From contig DATAMF010000361.1 in the NCBI GenBank assembly GCA_036260665.1, positions 1 through 16,048 of the forward strand: a stretch of 16,048 bases of DNA, written 5' to 3'. This DNA comes from DATAMF01 sp036260665 (lineage in GTDB: Bacteria > Chloroflexota > Anaerolineae > Aggregatilineales > Aggregatilineaceae). This document shows positions 6,530 to 13,888 of the stretch, piece after piece. Under the pieces are notes generated by a model. That model ran no database searches. It was given only the letters and a program-made list of their open reading frames with translations, and was not told the origin of the DNA. Position 1 is the first letter of the stretch; each line of letters begins with the position of its first letter. Made by a program: the position numbers and the translations under genes.

Positions 6530-8179
6530 TCATTCGGCAGCAGACTCGATGACGGGCAGCCATTCCATATCACCACTTGGAGTAAGCAAACTGGACGCTA
6601 TCCAACCTGTATAACGGGCATTCTCGACGCGAATCCAACCACCATCACTATCCCGGCCAATGGCTGCAAAGGTCGTCGCATTTCCAACTTTGGCCACTTC
6701 TGCGGAATTTATATCCGGTTCGCTACGTACAAAAACCGCCTCATCGGTATAGACCGTCACCAACGGTTTATGGACCAGCCCAAAATCAAAGGGGGCAAAC
6801 GTCCTGAGTTTGGATATTTCCACCGGAATCTCGAAGCAAGAAGTGGTACCTTCCCGGTTTAAGCACATCTCATTCAGTCGCGCCCTGGTAGACGCCACCC
6901 GCATTGGTATCCGCAGCTCGATAACGTCTCTAACCGCCACATCCGCATCGGCTATCGTGACTTCTGTTCCGTCTGGCTGAAGGAGAGACACCTGTTGCAG
7001 ATCGGTTATCAGCGTGGTATCGCTGCTTCCATCCGCATTCAAATCAAACGATACCTCAACTCGCTCTGGTATAGTTGCTTGCTCAATCAACAGGTAAATA
7101 TAACTTCTATCGGCAAAGGTCTGAACGCCCTTAATGTTTGCATCGGTGATAGGTACAGTGGTCACACTATCAGCATACTGCTCCCAATCGGAGCTGTTGC
7201 CATCAATGGCAATCCATGTGAAGCCGGGCACTAAACTCGGCCACTGTTCCTCTGGCAGTTCCAGCAGCCAGGCTGCTGTGCGTTCCGCAAATATCTGATT
7301 ACCCGGATAAAATGGCGTGAAGCCATTCTGAGCAAGGCCAAATCCATTCTTGAATATTTCCGAGTCGCCCACCAGGACGATCCGTGATCCGGTGCCCATT
7401 TGCTCCGCGCGCACTGCGACATTCAGCTTGCCCAATGCATCGGTACCAATATTTAGTTCGAGAGGATCAACCGGATTGCCGAGTTCGGTTCTGAAGATCG
7501 CCTGCGCCGTTTCTCCATAGGCCGTCTCGGTATACAGCAAAGGACTGCCTTTACTTCCAATGCTCAACGGCTCGATCTCCATGTGGCGCGCTCCCCAGGC
7601 CCATATCGGCACTTGGTAGTGAGCCAGTGGCGCTACAATCGGGTCCTGCACGGCCTCAGGATAGGTCAGCATGCCGTTGTAAAGGGTGGTCGAGATTGTA
7701 TCGACAGAAAACCAGGGTTCTGCCAGGAATGCATCGGAAATGGCGATGCCATAGTCCCACTCAAGCAGCGTACTCAGGCCGCTTCGTACAACCTGTGCCT
7801 CTACATTGCCTGCGCCATTAAAAGCACCTTCGGGATCGAAGGCAAACAGCAAATTATGTCCGTTCGCCAGATACATCCAAAGATAAGCAATCTGGGGCAC
7901 GCCGAAGGTTCGAACCGGCCCAACGAGCACCACCACCTGGGCCTGTTCTGGAAGGGGGGTTCGCAGGTCCGAATACACAACCTTAGCGCCTAGATTGCGG
8001 AAAATCTGAGCCAGTCCACTAATGCCTGTCGGCCCAGTGTCCGTCATGGCTGCCGGTTCAAGCCCACTGCCCTGGATAAAAATCACCAGGGGTTGTGCAT
8101 CGGTCTGGGCATATCCTGGGCCAGATGCGCCTACCAACAGCACGGCGATTAGCACTGCCATCAACCATAACTTAGACAT
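6530..8179 (-). CDS. Exported DUF4350/GldG-like protein with CBM9-like and SH3 modules
   Basis: The 549-residue product starts with a good signal peptide (MSKLWLMAVLIAVLLVGASG, cleavage likely after about A24). Residues about 28-308 form a Rossmann-like domain as in DUF4350/GldG-type proteins: a strand LVIFIQGSG (31-39), then VVVLVGPVRTFGVPQIAYLW (82-101), a conserved GTGSRIVLVGDSEIF (262-276) and YPGNQIFAERTAAWLLE (291-307). These match the preceding gene's product segment by segment, so the two are paralogues. Next come a beta-rich part (about 320-430) opening with IDGNSSDWEQYADS, like CBM9/DOMON-type domains, and a bacterial SH3 domain (about 475-533) with VRSEP and GWIRV...YTGWI. The frame extends to a TTG at 8203 that overlaps the previous stop, but the ATG at 8179 gives the cleaner signal peptide. 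No catalytic residues were identified; it is probably a binding or scaffold protein outside the membrane. Confidence 0.82.
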   Translation of the reverse strand: MSKLWLMAVLIAVLLVGASGPGYAQTDAQPLVIFIQGSGLEPAAMTDTGPTGISGLAQIFRNLGAKVVYSDLRTPLPEQAQVVVLVGPVRTFGVPQIAYLWMYLANGHNLLFAFDPEGAFNGAGNVEAQVVRSGLSTLLEWDYGIAISDAFLAEPWFSVDTISTTLYNGMLTYPEAVQDPIVAPLAHYQVPIWAWGARHMEIEPLSIGSKGSPLLYTETAYGETAQAIFRTELGNPVDPLELNIGTDALGKLNVAVRAEQMGTGSRIVLVGDSEIFKNGFGLAQNGFTPFYPGNQIFAERTAAWLLELPEEQWPSLVPGFTWIAIDGNSSDWEQYADSVTTVPITDANIKGVQTFADRSYIYLLIEQATIPERVEVSFDLNADGSSDTTLITDLQQVSLLQPDGTEVTIADADVAVRDVIELRIPMRVASTRARLNEMCLNREGTTSCFEIPVEISKLRTFAPFDFGLVHKPLVTVYTDEAVFVRSEPDINSAEVAKVGNATTFAAIGRDSDGGWIRVENARYTGWIASSLLTPSGDMEWLPVIESAAE

Positions 8180-8199
8180 AGGCTTTATTCTCACAGTTA

Positions 8200-9237
8200 T
8201 CAAGAAGATGGTGTGGGCACAGGTGTGCTGGTAGCCGTCGGTCCTGGGGTTGGGAATATCATTTCCATGTTCTGTGAAGCATCGGCTCTAACCAACCAGG
8301 CTACCGTATTCAGCAAAAAATACACATTCCCAGGGTACAGGAAGCCGGCTGTAGTAACCGGTGAGGTTTGCAGCCCTTTGCCATTGGTTGCAAAGTCACG
8401 ATCACCGATGATCACAATTCGAGATCCTGTCGTGAGATTCTCGGATGCAACGGCCAGCGTTAGCATATCCCCTGGTTTATCGATCCCTTCATCAAATTCA
8501 ACGGTACCGTCCACTAAGTACGCGCCGAAGCTCGCTTCCCCATAATAATCAGCGCCGGAGTAAACAAGCGGCGTCGTACGGTATGTCTGGACGGATGCAT
8601 CGTAATTTATGGAAGTCGCCACAAAAAACGTCAACGGATTGGACAAACCGGTTACGATGGGATGATCTGGACCGAAAGATGTGGTTGTAATATCGGTAAC
8701 AAGTTCAGCAGGCGAAAGTAACTTGACTACAACATCTCCGCTGGTGCGCACCCCATAATCGGTCCAGGCTAGCTCAAAGAACCCCCCATCTGGCGCTATC
8801 GAGCGGTTAATGTCTATGATCACATTTCCCTCGGTATCAGTGGTCGGAGCCAGCGGTCCGACCAACAACAACAGCGAACCGCCATTATTCAGATAATGCC
8901 ATATCCGAGCAATTTCCGGTGCCCCAACATACCGGATCGGGCCTGCCATCACCACCAGATCAGCGTCTTCTGGAATACCCAGCCGCCAGTCTACCGCATA
9001 TAAATCGGCCCCCAGACTGCGCAGGAGGCCCGCTAGATGTGACAAACCTTCATCGGATCGATCAAATGGGCTGGCCTCTCGATCCTCTTCCGTAAAATAA
9101 ATTTGATAACCATCTAGTCGAGTGACTTCTTGTTGGGAGTTGGCTGCCCCAATCGGTGATCCACCGTTTCCGACGATCACGATCAAAGCAATCAACGTAA
9201 TTAGGTTCGTGACCAGAAGCAGTTTAAGATAGCGCAT
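8200..9237 (-). CDS. Exported DUF4350/GldG-like protein, shorter paralogue
   Basis: The product has 345 residues. A hydrophobic N-terminus (about 4-24) serves as signal anchor or signal peptide. The body has the same domain as the following gene: LGADLYAVDWRLGIPEDADL (75-94), VVMAGPIRYVGAPEIARIWH (95-114), GGSLLLLVGP (119-128), TTGSRIVIIGDRDF (269-282) and YPGNVYFLLNTVAWLVR (301-317). In known relatives such domains sit outside the membrane or partner ABC-type exporters; no ABC gene is visible here. The C-terminus ends in a Thr/Pro-rich tail (PTPGPTATSTPVPTPSS, 329-345), a linker or cell-wall-spanning style common in Chloroflexota secreted proteins. It lacks the CBM9-like and SH3 parts of its neighbour. 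The ATG at 9237 has GAGGG (9248-9244) 6 bases upstream. Its stop TGA (8202-8200) lies 20 bases before the ATG of the next gene, consistent with coupled translation. Molecular function unknown. Confidence 0.82.
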   Translation of the reverse strand: MRYLKLLLVTNLITLIALIVIVGNGGSPIGAANSQQEVTRLDGYQIYFTEEDREASPFDRSDEGLSHLAGLLRSLGADLYAVDWRLGIPEDADLVVMAGPIRYVGAPEIARIWHYLNNGGSLLLLVGPLAPTTDTEGNVIIDINRSIAPDGGFFELAWTDYGVRTSGDVVVKLLSPAELVTDITTTSFGPDHPIVTGLSNPLTFFVATSINYDASVQTYRTTPLVYSGADYYGEASFGAYLVDGTVEFDEGIDKPGDMLTLAVASENLTTGSRIVIIGDRDFATNGKGLQTSPVTTAGFLYPGNVYFLLNTVAWLVRADASQNMEMIFPTPGPTATSTPVPTPSS

Positions 9238-9280
9238 ACGATTCCCTCACAGATCAGGGCGAGCAAACCAATAAGTAGCT

Positions 9281-10435
9281 TTACTTGCCGAAAGCAGATT
9301 TCACCGAATCCGAACACCGTTTGATAAACGGCTTCGGATCTCTCCAATCGAGTATGGCAAACACGTGCGGCTTGAAATAGGGTTTAACATACTGAAGCGG
9401 GCTGTACCGCTCCTGGCGGAAACTTTTTACGCTGTAACCGACATCCCGGATAAGATCAATCCAGTACACTCCGGTTCGAAATTCACTTGGCTGAGGTTTT
9501 TCTCCGCAAACGAGGTGCTGATAGTGTATCCAGGGGAAGTTAAGCCCACACTTGACAGCCAACAGGGTAGACAAGTTGTGTCGTCCATTGACCTCCATGA
9601 GTTTATAGACCCCATCACGCGGGTCTTTTTTGAACTCCGTGCAGGCATAGCCATAGAAGCCCATCGCCTGAAGAATTTTGCGCCCCGGCTCGATCACTTC
9701 GGGAACTCGCTCGCTCATCACCACACGCGGAGAGCCGAAAGTGGGTGGCGCATTTCGGACTTTTTGCCCAGTGAATTCAGCCAGCGGTTCGCCATCCCAG
9801 AAATAGGCATTGTAATTCACACCACATTCGTCGCCGCCTGGGATAAGCTCTTGCAGCATGACATCCAACCCTGCCTCAGCCGCCTCCTGATAGCTTTTGA
9901 TCAATTGGTCGAGGGTTTCAACACGCACCATCTTTTGCTTGAAGACAGCATAATAGAGGTGGCTTTGACAGGGTTTCACAAGGCACGGAAAATCGATTTG
10001 CTCAGCAAATTGTTTTGCATCCTCAACCGATTTAGGTATCAAAGTTTTCGGAGCAGGTACGCCAACCGAATCAGCGAGCGCATAGGTGAGCTTCTTATCC
10101 AGGAATTGTTCCGTGATATTCCACTCGGTACAGGCAACAAGATAGTGTTTGGACAACACATCCTTATGCCGCGAAACCGCTGACAATGCAGCGTCCGATG
10201 TAGGAAACATCGGACAGCCTTGGAAGCGAGTGGCATGATCAAGCAGGGCAGCGATGAATTCTTCTTGGTTCTTTTCGGGGTGCGGAACATAAATACGCTC
10301 TTGGACATACTTTGAGACATATCCCATGTCGCGTTTTTCATGATAAAACACAACACTCGGCACACCTTTTTGCCCCAATGCACGGATCAGCCCTAAGCCC
10401 ATCGTATGGCTGGACAAAACAATCGCTGGTTGCAT
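9281..10435 (-). CDS. ATP-grasp carboxylate ligase-like enzyme
   Basis: The 384-residue cytoplasmic protein has the layout of ATP-grasp carboligases of the COG3919/carbamoyl-phosphate-synthase-like type. A pre-ATP-grasp Rossmann domain starts with AIVLSSHTMGLGLIRALGQKG (4-24). The ATP-grasp fold begins near FLDKKLTYALADSVGVPAPK (111-130), with ATP-binding lysine in FPCLVKP (K154), the hinge region LQELIPGGDE (194-203), and metal ligands in CTEFKKD (E267) and LMEVNGRHN (E281, N283). Such enzymes activate a carboxylate as acyl phosphate and join it to an amine or similar nucleophile. In a glycan operon a plausible job is adding an amino acid to a uronic acid or aminosugar, but the substrates cannot be read from sequence. 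The ATG at 10435 has GGTGAG 4 bases upstream, and the gene follows the methyltransferase stop by 22 bp. Fold and class confident, reaction inferred. Confidence 0.85.
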   Translation of the reverse strand: MQPAIVLSSHTMGLGLIRALGQKGVPSVVFYHEKRDMGYVSKYVQERIYVPHPEKNQEEFIAALLDHATRFQGCPMFPTSDAALSAVSRHKDVLSKHYLVACTEWNITEQFLDKKLTYALADSVGVPAPKTLIPKSVEDAKQFAEQIDFPCLVKPCQSHLYYAVFKQKMVRVETLDQLIKSYQEAAEAGLDVMLQELIPGGDECGVNYNAYFWDGEPLAEFTGQKVRNAPPTFGSPRVVMSERVPEVIEPGRKILQAMGFYGYACTEFKKDPRDGVYKLMEVNGRHNLSTLLAVKCGLNFPWIHYQHLVCGEKPQPSEFRTGVYWIDLIRDVGYSVKSFRQERYSPLQYVKPYFKPHVFAILDWRDPKPFIKRCSDSVKSAFGK

Positions 10436-10457
10436 TTTCTCACCACTCTTTCGTTAA

Positions 10458-11255
10458 TCAGAGCAAAATTTTACGGAACTTGGGTGTTTTCCCTGTCGCT
10501 GAACCCTTTTGGAAGCAAAACACAGGTTCGGGTGCCCAACGTGGAGATAGAATACGATACATGGACATGATCCCGTAACGGTAGAAAAAGGCTTTCAGCC
10601 GCGAGGCTTCACGCATTTTCAGGTAGTGGGTACTACCCGCCGGAACTGGCATGTATACAGCAATAGGCACGAATCCGTGGGCGCTGACAAATTCCTTTAG
10701 CGTCTTATAAGTGAAGTACCGGATGTGCGCATAAAATTCGTAGCGGGTGCGTTCATTCTTGGAAAGCGGGTTATGAAACGACTCGCCTTTGAATAGGATA
10801 CGGTTCAGGTAGATGATCGATGCATAGTTCGGTGCCGAAATATAGAAGTATCCGCCATCACTCAAAAGGCGGTTGACTTCTTTCAGAAAATAATCCGGGT
10901 GCATGAGGTGTTCAATGGTGGCAAGGGAAACCGCAGCATCGAAGTGACCATCCTCAAACGGATAAGGTGTCTGATCATTATCCAGGTCAAAGGAAACGGT
11001 ATTCAAGCCAAGTTTCTGAAGAATAGCCAGCGCGGCTGGCGTGATATCGTTACATATGAGATCCGCCGGATACCCATTTTTGATCCGTTCAGCGGCACAC
11101 CCGACCCCAGCCGAAAAGTCGATAATATGCTGGTGGTGACGATCCTCAAAAAGTGCGGGGAAAATACGGTGCCGTTCATGGAAACTGGGATACTGCTCAA
11201 TACTGTCGACTCCCTCCAGTCGCCTTTCTTCTAGTTGAATCGCATCACGTACCAT
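10458..11255 (-). CDS. Class I SAM-dependent methyltransferase
   Basis: The 265-residue protein carries the Rossmann-type methyltransferase signature. Motif I is IIDFSAGVG (44-52), a variant of the usual D-x-G-x-G-x-G. An acidic ribose-binding position lies near D70 (ICNDIT), then FDAAVSLATIEHLMHPDYFL (105-124) with the typical EHL, and LSDGGYFYISAPN (131-143). The C-terminal third (about 150-265) is rich in aromatic and basic residues and is less typical. Methyltransferases of this type in glycan loci often methylate sugars, but the acceptor is unknown. The ATG at 11255 is chosen over the in-frame TTG at 11270 because AGGAGAG lies 5 bases before the ATG and overlaps the TTG. The gene sits 86 bp after the lyase stop and 22 bp before the ATP-grasp gene, and may work with the latter on the same residue. 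Confidence 0.87.
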   Translation of the reverse strand: MVRDAIQLEERRLEGVDSIEQYPSFHERHRIFPALFEDRHHQHIIDFSAGVGCAAERIKNGYPADLICNDITPAALAILQKLGLNTVSFDLDNDQTPYPFEDGHFDAAVSLATIEHLMHPDYFLKEVNRLLSDGGYFYISAPNYASIIYLNRILFKGESFHNPLSKNERTRYEFYAHIRYFTYKTLKEFVSAHGFVPIAVYMPVPAGSTHYLKMREASRLKAFFYRYGIMSMYRILSPRWAPEPVFCFQKGSATGKTPKFRKILL

Positions 11256-11260
11256 TTTAT

Positions 11261-11267
11261 CTCTCCT
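11261..11267 (-). promoter_or_regulatory. Ribosome binding site that fixes the methyltransferase start
   Basis: On the minus strand AGGAGAG (11267-11261) is followed by ATAAA and then ATG (11255). This near-ideal Shine-Dalgarno sequence and 5-base spacing rule out the upstream TTG at 11270 as the main start. Confidence 0.75.
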
Positions 11268-11341
11268 CAACTCAAGAACGAACCGGTGTTTACTTCGATG
11301 TCTATCCGGATCTACTGTCCCTGTTACGGCATGATATCCTT

Positions 11342-13888
11342 TTAGAAGCCAATAAAGTGACCTGATTCGGAAAATGACCTAGATTCACCATTCACGGTGA
11401 GTTTTTGTACTCCAGGGGCGTATAGTCTGATTGCTCCCTGAAAATTGCTGCTAACATCAACAGTGCCATTGGTATAAACAGCTTCGAAGGTGGCTTCTGT
11501 ATTCAGCCCATCGATTAGCGTCTCACCGTTATCGACCAGCGAAGTACCGCCATAAACAAACAGCTTTTGAAGCACTCCATCGGCTCCCTTAACGAGCACA
11601 GCGACATCGCCATCGAACTGCAACGATCCAATTTTCACAGGCGCTTCAGAGTCGCTGGTTGTAATCAGGATGTCAATCGCCTGTTCGCTGCTATCGTTCA
11701 GTTGCAGGTGAAGTAAAACTGCCTCATCGGTTTCTTCCACCAAGGTAAGAGTCGGTTTGGCATCCCAGCCGCTGCTGTCTGTTGGATAGAGCACGCTGGC
11801 AAAAAGCACATCTTCCGAAGGCGATACAGGATGCACGCTTACATAGGGATAATTGTCCGTACTGATTTCTACTTCAAAATCAAGTGGAGACGCAAAACTA
11901 ATCCCAAGTAGCTGACCGTTCTTGCTCTCACCCCGAATCCAGTTGTCCTCAATGGTGACGCTCGTTCCAAAATGGGCCAGCCAATCAGCTTGATGCGGTG
12001 CATCAGCGTTAATGTGATCAATCATGACAAAATAGCCGGGACGAATGAACACCACATATCGCGTCACATCATTCAATTGATCAGTCGTCTTATAGCGGCG
12101 TGTCGCGTCGGCGGCCAGATAGTTGAAGTTGGGTGAGTCGGCAGTTGCTTCCAGAAAGCCATCGCTCCCGGCAAACGCTTCCGGATCGCGCCAGCTATTG
12201 TCAGCACTCGGACGATACTGCCCTTCTCCGTCAATCAGCAGGGTATTATGAAATGAGGTCGCGCTCAGGTTGTACCCAACGCTTTCTGGTGCCAGCCACC
12301 CGCCTTGATAGAGGTAAAAGCCGTTCATATCGTCATGATTGTGGCCGACATTAAGCTGGCACAACGTATCGCTGCACGGAGTCTCCCAGGGGTCGCTTTG
12401 TGCCGTAAATGTGTCGAAGGCATATCGCCCACCATACGCCCCCGTTTTCAGTCCAAAAACGAGATCGTTGGCTTCCCAGCCTGTTCGCCAGATCACAGCG
12501 GTCAGATCAGGGAACTGCCTCGTCCCAGGCAGTTCCGTCGGCGCAATCGGAACCACTGTCGGGTTGTAGTAGAAAAATTCAAAGACATACCAGGGCGCTG
12601 TAAAAACATTCGAGTCGCGGCCCGATGTCGTTGCAATCTGCTCGGCAGTCCATGCTGCATAACCGTCGTCATACTCATTAGCAATGAACTGAAGCACGCT
12701 GTGCGATGCGCGGCTGTTTCCCCAATCCTCTTCCAGATTTCCGTATGACAGCAACGGATCGGCTGTGCCGGGCAAATAGTTATAGAGCCGCCAATAGGTG
12801 TAGTTACGTAAATAAGTGTGAGGCAGGATATCCGCTCCAGTAAGCGTCCTCAGATTAATGAGAAACGGCAGCGACATGGTTAACAAATAGTTCTGATAGT
12901 TCATCCCCTCATGCCAGCTTCCATCCCCAATGTTTTCCAGAAAAATCTGCCCAATTGCCAACCGATCCTGTGCCTGATCGATCCATAGTTGGGGGTCTAG
13001 TGTAGAGGCCTCGCATGCTTCAGTCTGGTGTACAACATCAGATCTTATCCATCCACCGTCCGCCAGATGCCACCAACCATAACCATCCACTCCATCAAAC
13101 AGTGCGATCACCTGAGCTGTCTCGCCTACCGCAAGCGTTCCGGCTATTTGATACTCGGAGCCTTGCCAGGCACGAATGTTCACAGCCGTATTCCCCGCAG
13201 GAGTGACACACTGAGGCGCAAGTGGTCCATCACTGAGCAGCGCCAGCCCTGTCATACCCAGCGCACTATTGTTTACCCAATAATGGTTTTGCATGTACGA
13301 TTTGTGCCACCAATTTTGCCACCCGAAGGAATTCGTGAGCGTACTTGCTTCGTACATGCGCTGCGCCCATGTCGCTAGACTTCGGCGTACAATATCTTGT
13401 TCCTCCGAAGTGAGCCGCGTGTACAGCCAATCATAAGCCAGTGAAGCGCCCATTAGCATATGGGCCAGACCTAAATCCCGCGCATTTGATTTATCCCACT
13501 GATCCCAGGCCATATAAGTAAGCAAATTCCGTTTGGCCGCATCGCAGTAATCTGCTTGCTCCGTGATCACACATGTAAATGCCAAAACCATCAAGACATT
13601 GCCAGAATTGCGAAAGAAATCCAGGCTTTCATCTACCGGAGTTATCTCCTGGGGTACGTAGTCAAGACGGTTATCAGCGAGCGCTTGAATCGGCTTCCAG
13701 ATACTTTCATGCGTTGTGGACGCTTGATTTTGCAATTCCAAAATAGCTTCTGCATTAAAGAATAAACCCGGATGAGAGTAGCGCGCGGGACTAGGGCCTT
13801 CATCAAGGCCGGATACACTGCCTGGTCCAATGAAAAATACGACGCCTACACACAAGGCTAGTCCGAGCGCTATCGCTTTACTCCCCAT
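11342..13888 (-). CDS. Secreted heparinase II/III-like polysaccharide lyase with inserted SH3 domain
   Basis: The 848-residue product begins with a hydrophobic signal (about 4-26). It then has an alpha/alpha-toroid lyase domain (about 40-440), with WHKSYMQNHYWVNNSALGMT (194-213) and GDGSWHEGMNYQNY (321-334) carrying the Tyr-rich motif expected near the active site. The beta-sandwich heparinase II/III domain (about 455-848) has the family signatures GHNHDDMNGFYLYQGGWL (515-532) and SFHNTLLIDG (545-554). Such enzymes cleave uronate-containing polysaccharides by beta-elimination. The toroid is interrupted by an SH3-like module (about 228-287: NTAVNIRAWQG, then GWWHLADGGWIRSDVV), flanked by C227 and C292. 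The ATG at 13888 overlaps the preceding glycosyltransferase stop by 11 bp. The frame runs further up to 14092, but that part lies within the other gene and lacks a signal peptide. Its likely role is trimming or releasing the polymer outside the membrane; substrate not determinable. Confidence 0.85.
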   Translation of the reverse strand: MGSKAIALGLALCVGVVFFIGPGSVSGLDEGPSPARYSHPGLFFNAEAILELQNQASTTHESIWKPIQALADNRLDYVPQEITPVDESLDFFRNSGNVLMVLAFTCVITEQADYCDAAKRNLLTYMAWDQWDKSNARDLGLAHMLMGASLAYDWLYTRLTSEEQDIVRRSLATWAQRMYEASTLTNSFGWQNWWHKSYMQNHYWVNNSALGMTGLALLSDGPLAPQCVTPAGNTAVNIRAWQGSEYQIAGTLAVGETAQVIALFDGVDGYGWWHLADGGWIRSDVVHQTEACEASTLDPQLWIDQAQDRLAIGQIFLENIGDGSWHEGMNYQNYLLTMSLPFLINLRTLTGADILPHTYLRNYTYWRLYNYLPGTADPLLSYGNLEEDWGNSRASHSVLQFIANEYDDGYAAWTAEQIATTSGRDSNVFTAPWYVFEFFYYNPTVVPIAPTELPGTRQFPDLTAVIWRTGWEANDLVFGLKTGAYGGRYAFDTFTAQSDPWETPCSDTLCQLNVGHNHDDMNGFYLYQGGWLAPESVGYNLSATSFHNTLLIDGEGQYRPSADNSWRDPEAFAGSDGFLEATADSPNFNYLAADATRRYKTTDQLNDVTRYVVFIRPGYFVMIDHINADAPHQADWLAHFGTSVTIEDNWIRGESKNGQLLGISFASPLDFEVEISTDNYPYVSVHPVSPSEDVLFASVLYPTDSSGWDAKPTLTLVEETDEAVLLHLQLNDSSEQAIDILITTSDSEAPVKIGSLQFDGDVAVLVKGADGVLQKLFVYGGTSLVDNGETLIDGLNTEATFEAVYTNGTVDVSSNFQGAIRLYAPGVQKLTVNGESRSFSESGHFIGF

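Noticed and set aside
6484..6576. N-terminal extension of the flippase to the GTG at 6576
   Set aside because: It overlaps the end of the preceding gene, has no ribosome site, and adds residues not typical of flippase N-termini. The true start is still not certain.
9365..10183. 272-codon open frame on the plus strand
   Set aside because: It is antisense to the ATP-grasp gene, whose motifs and start site are clear; the antisense product shows no recognisable features.
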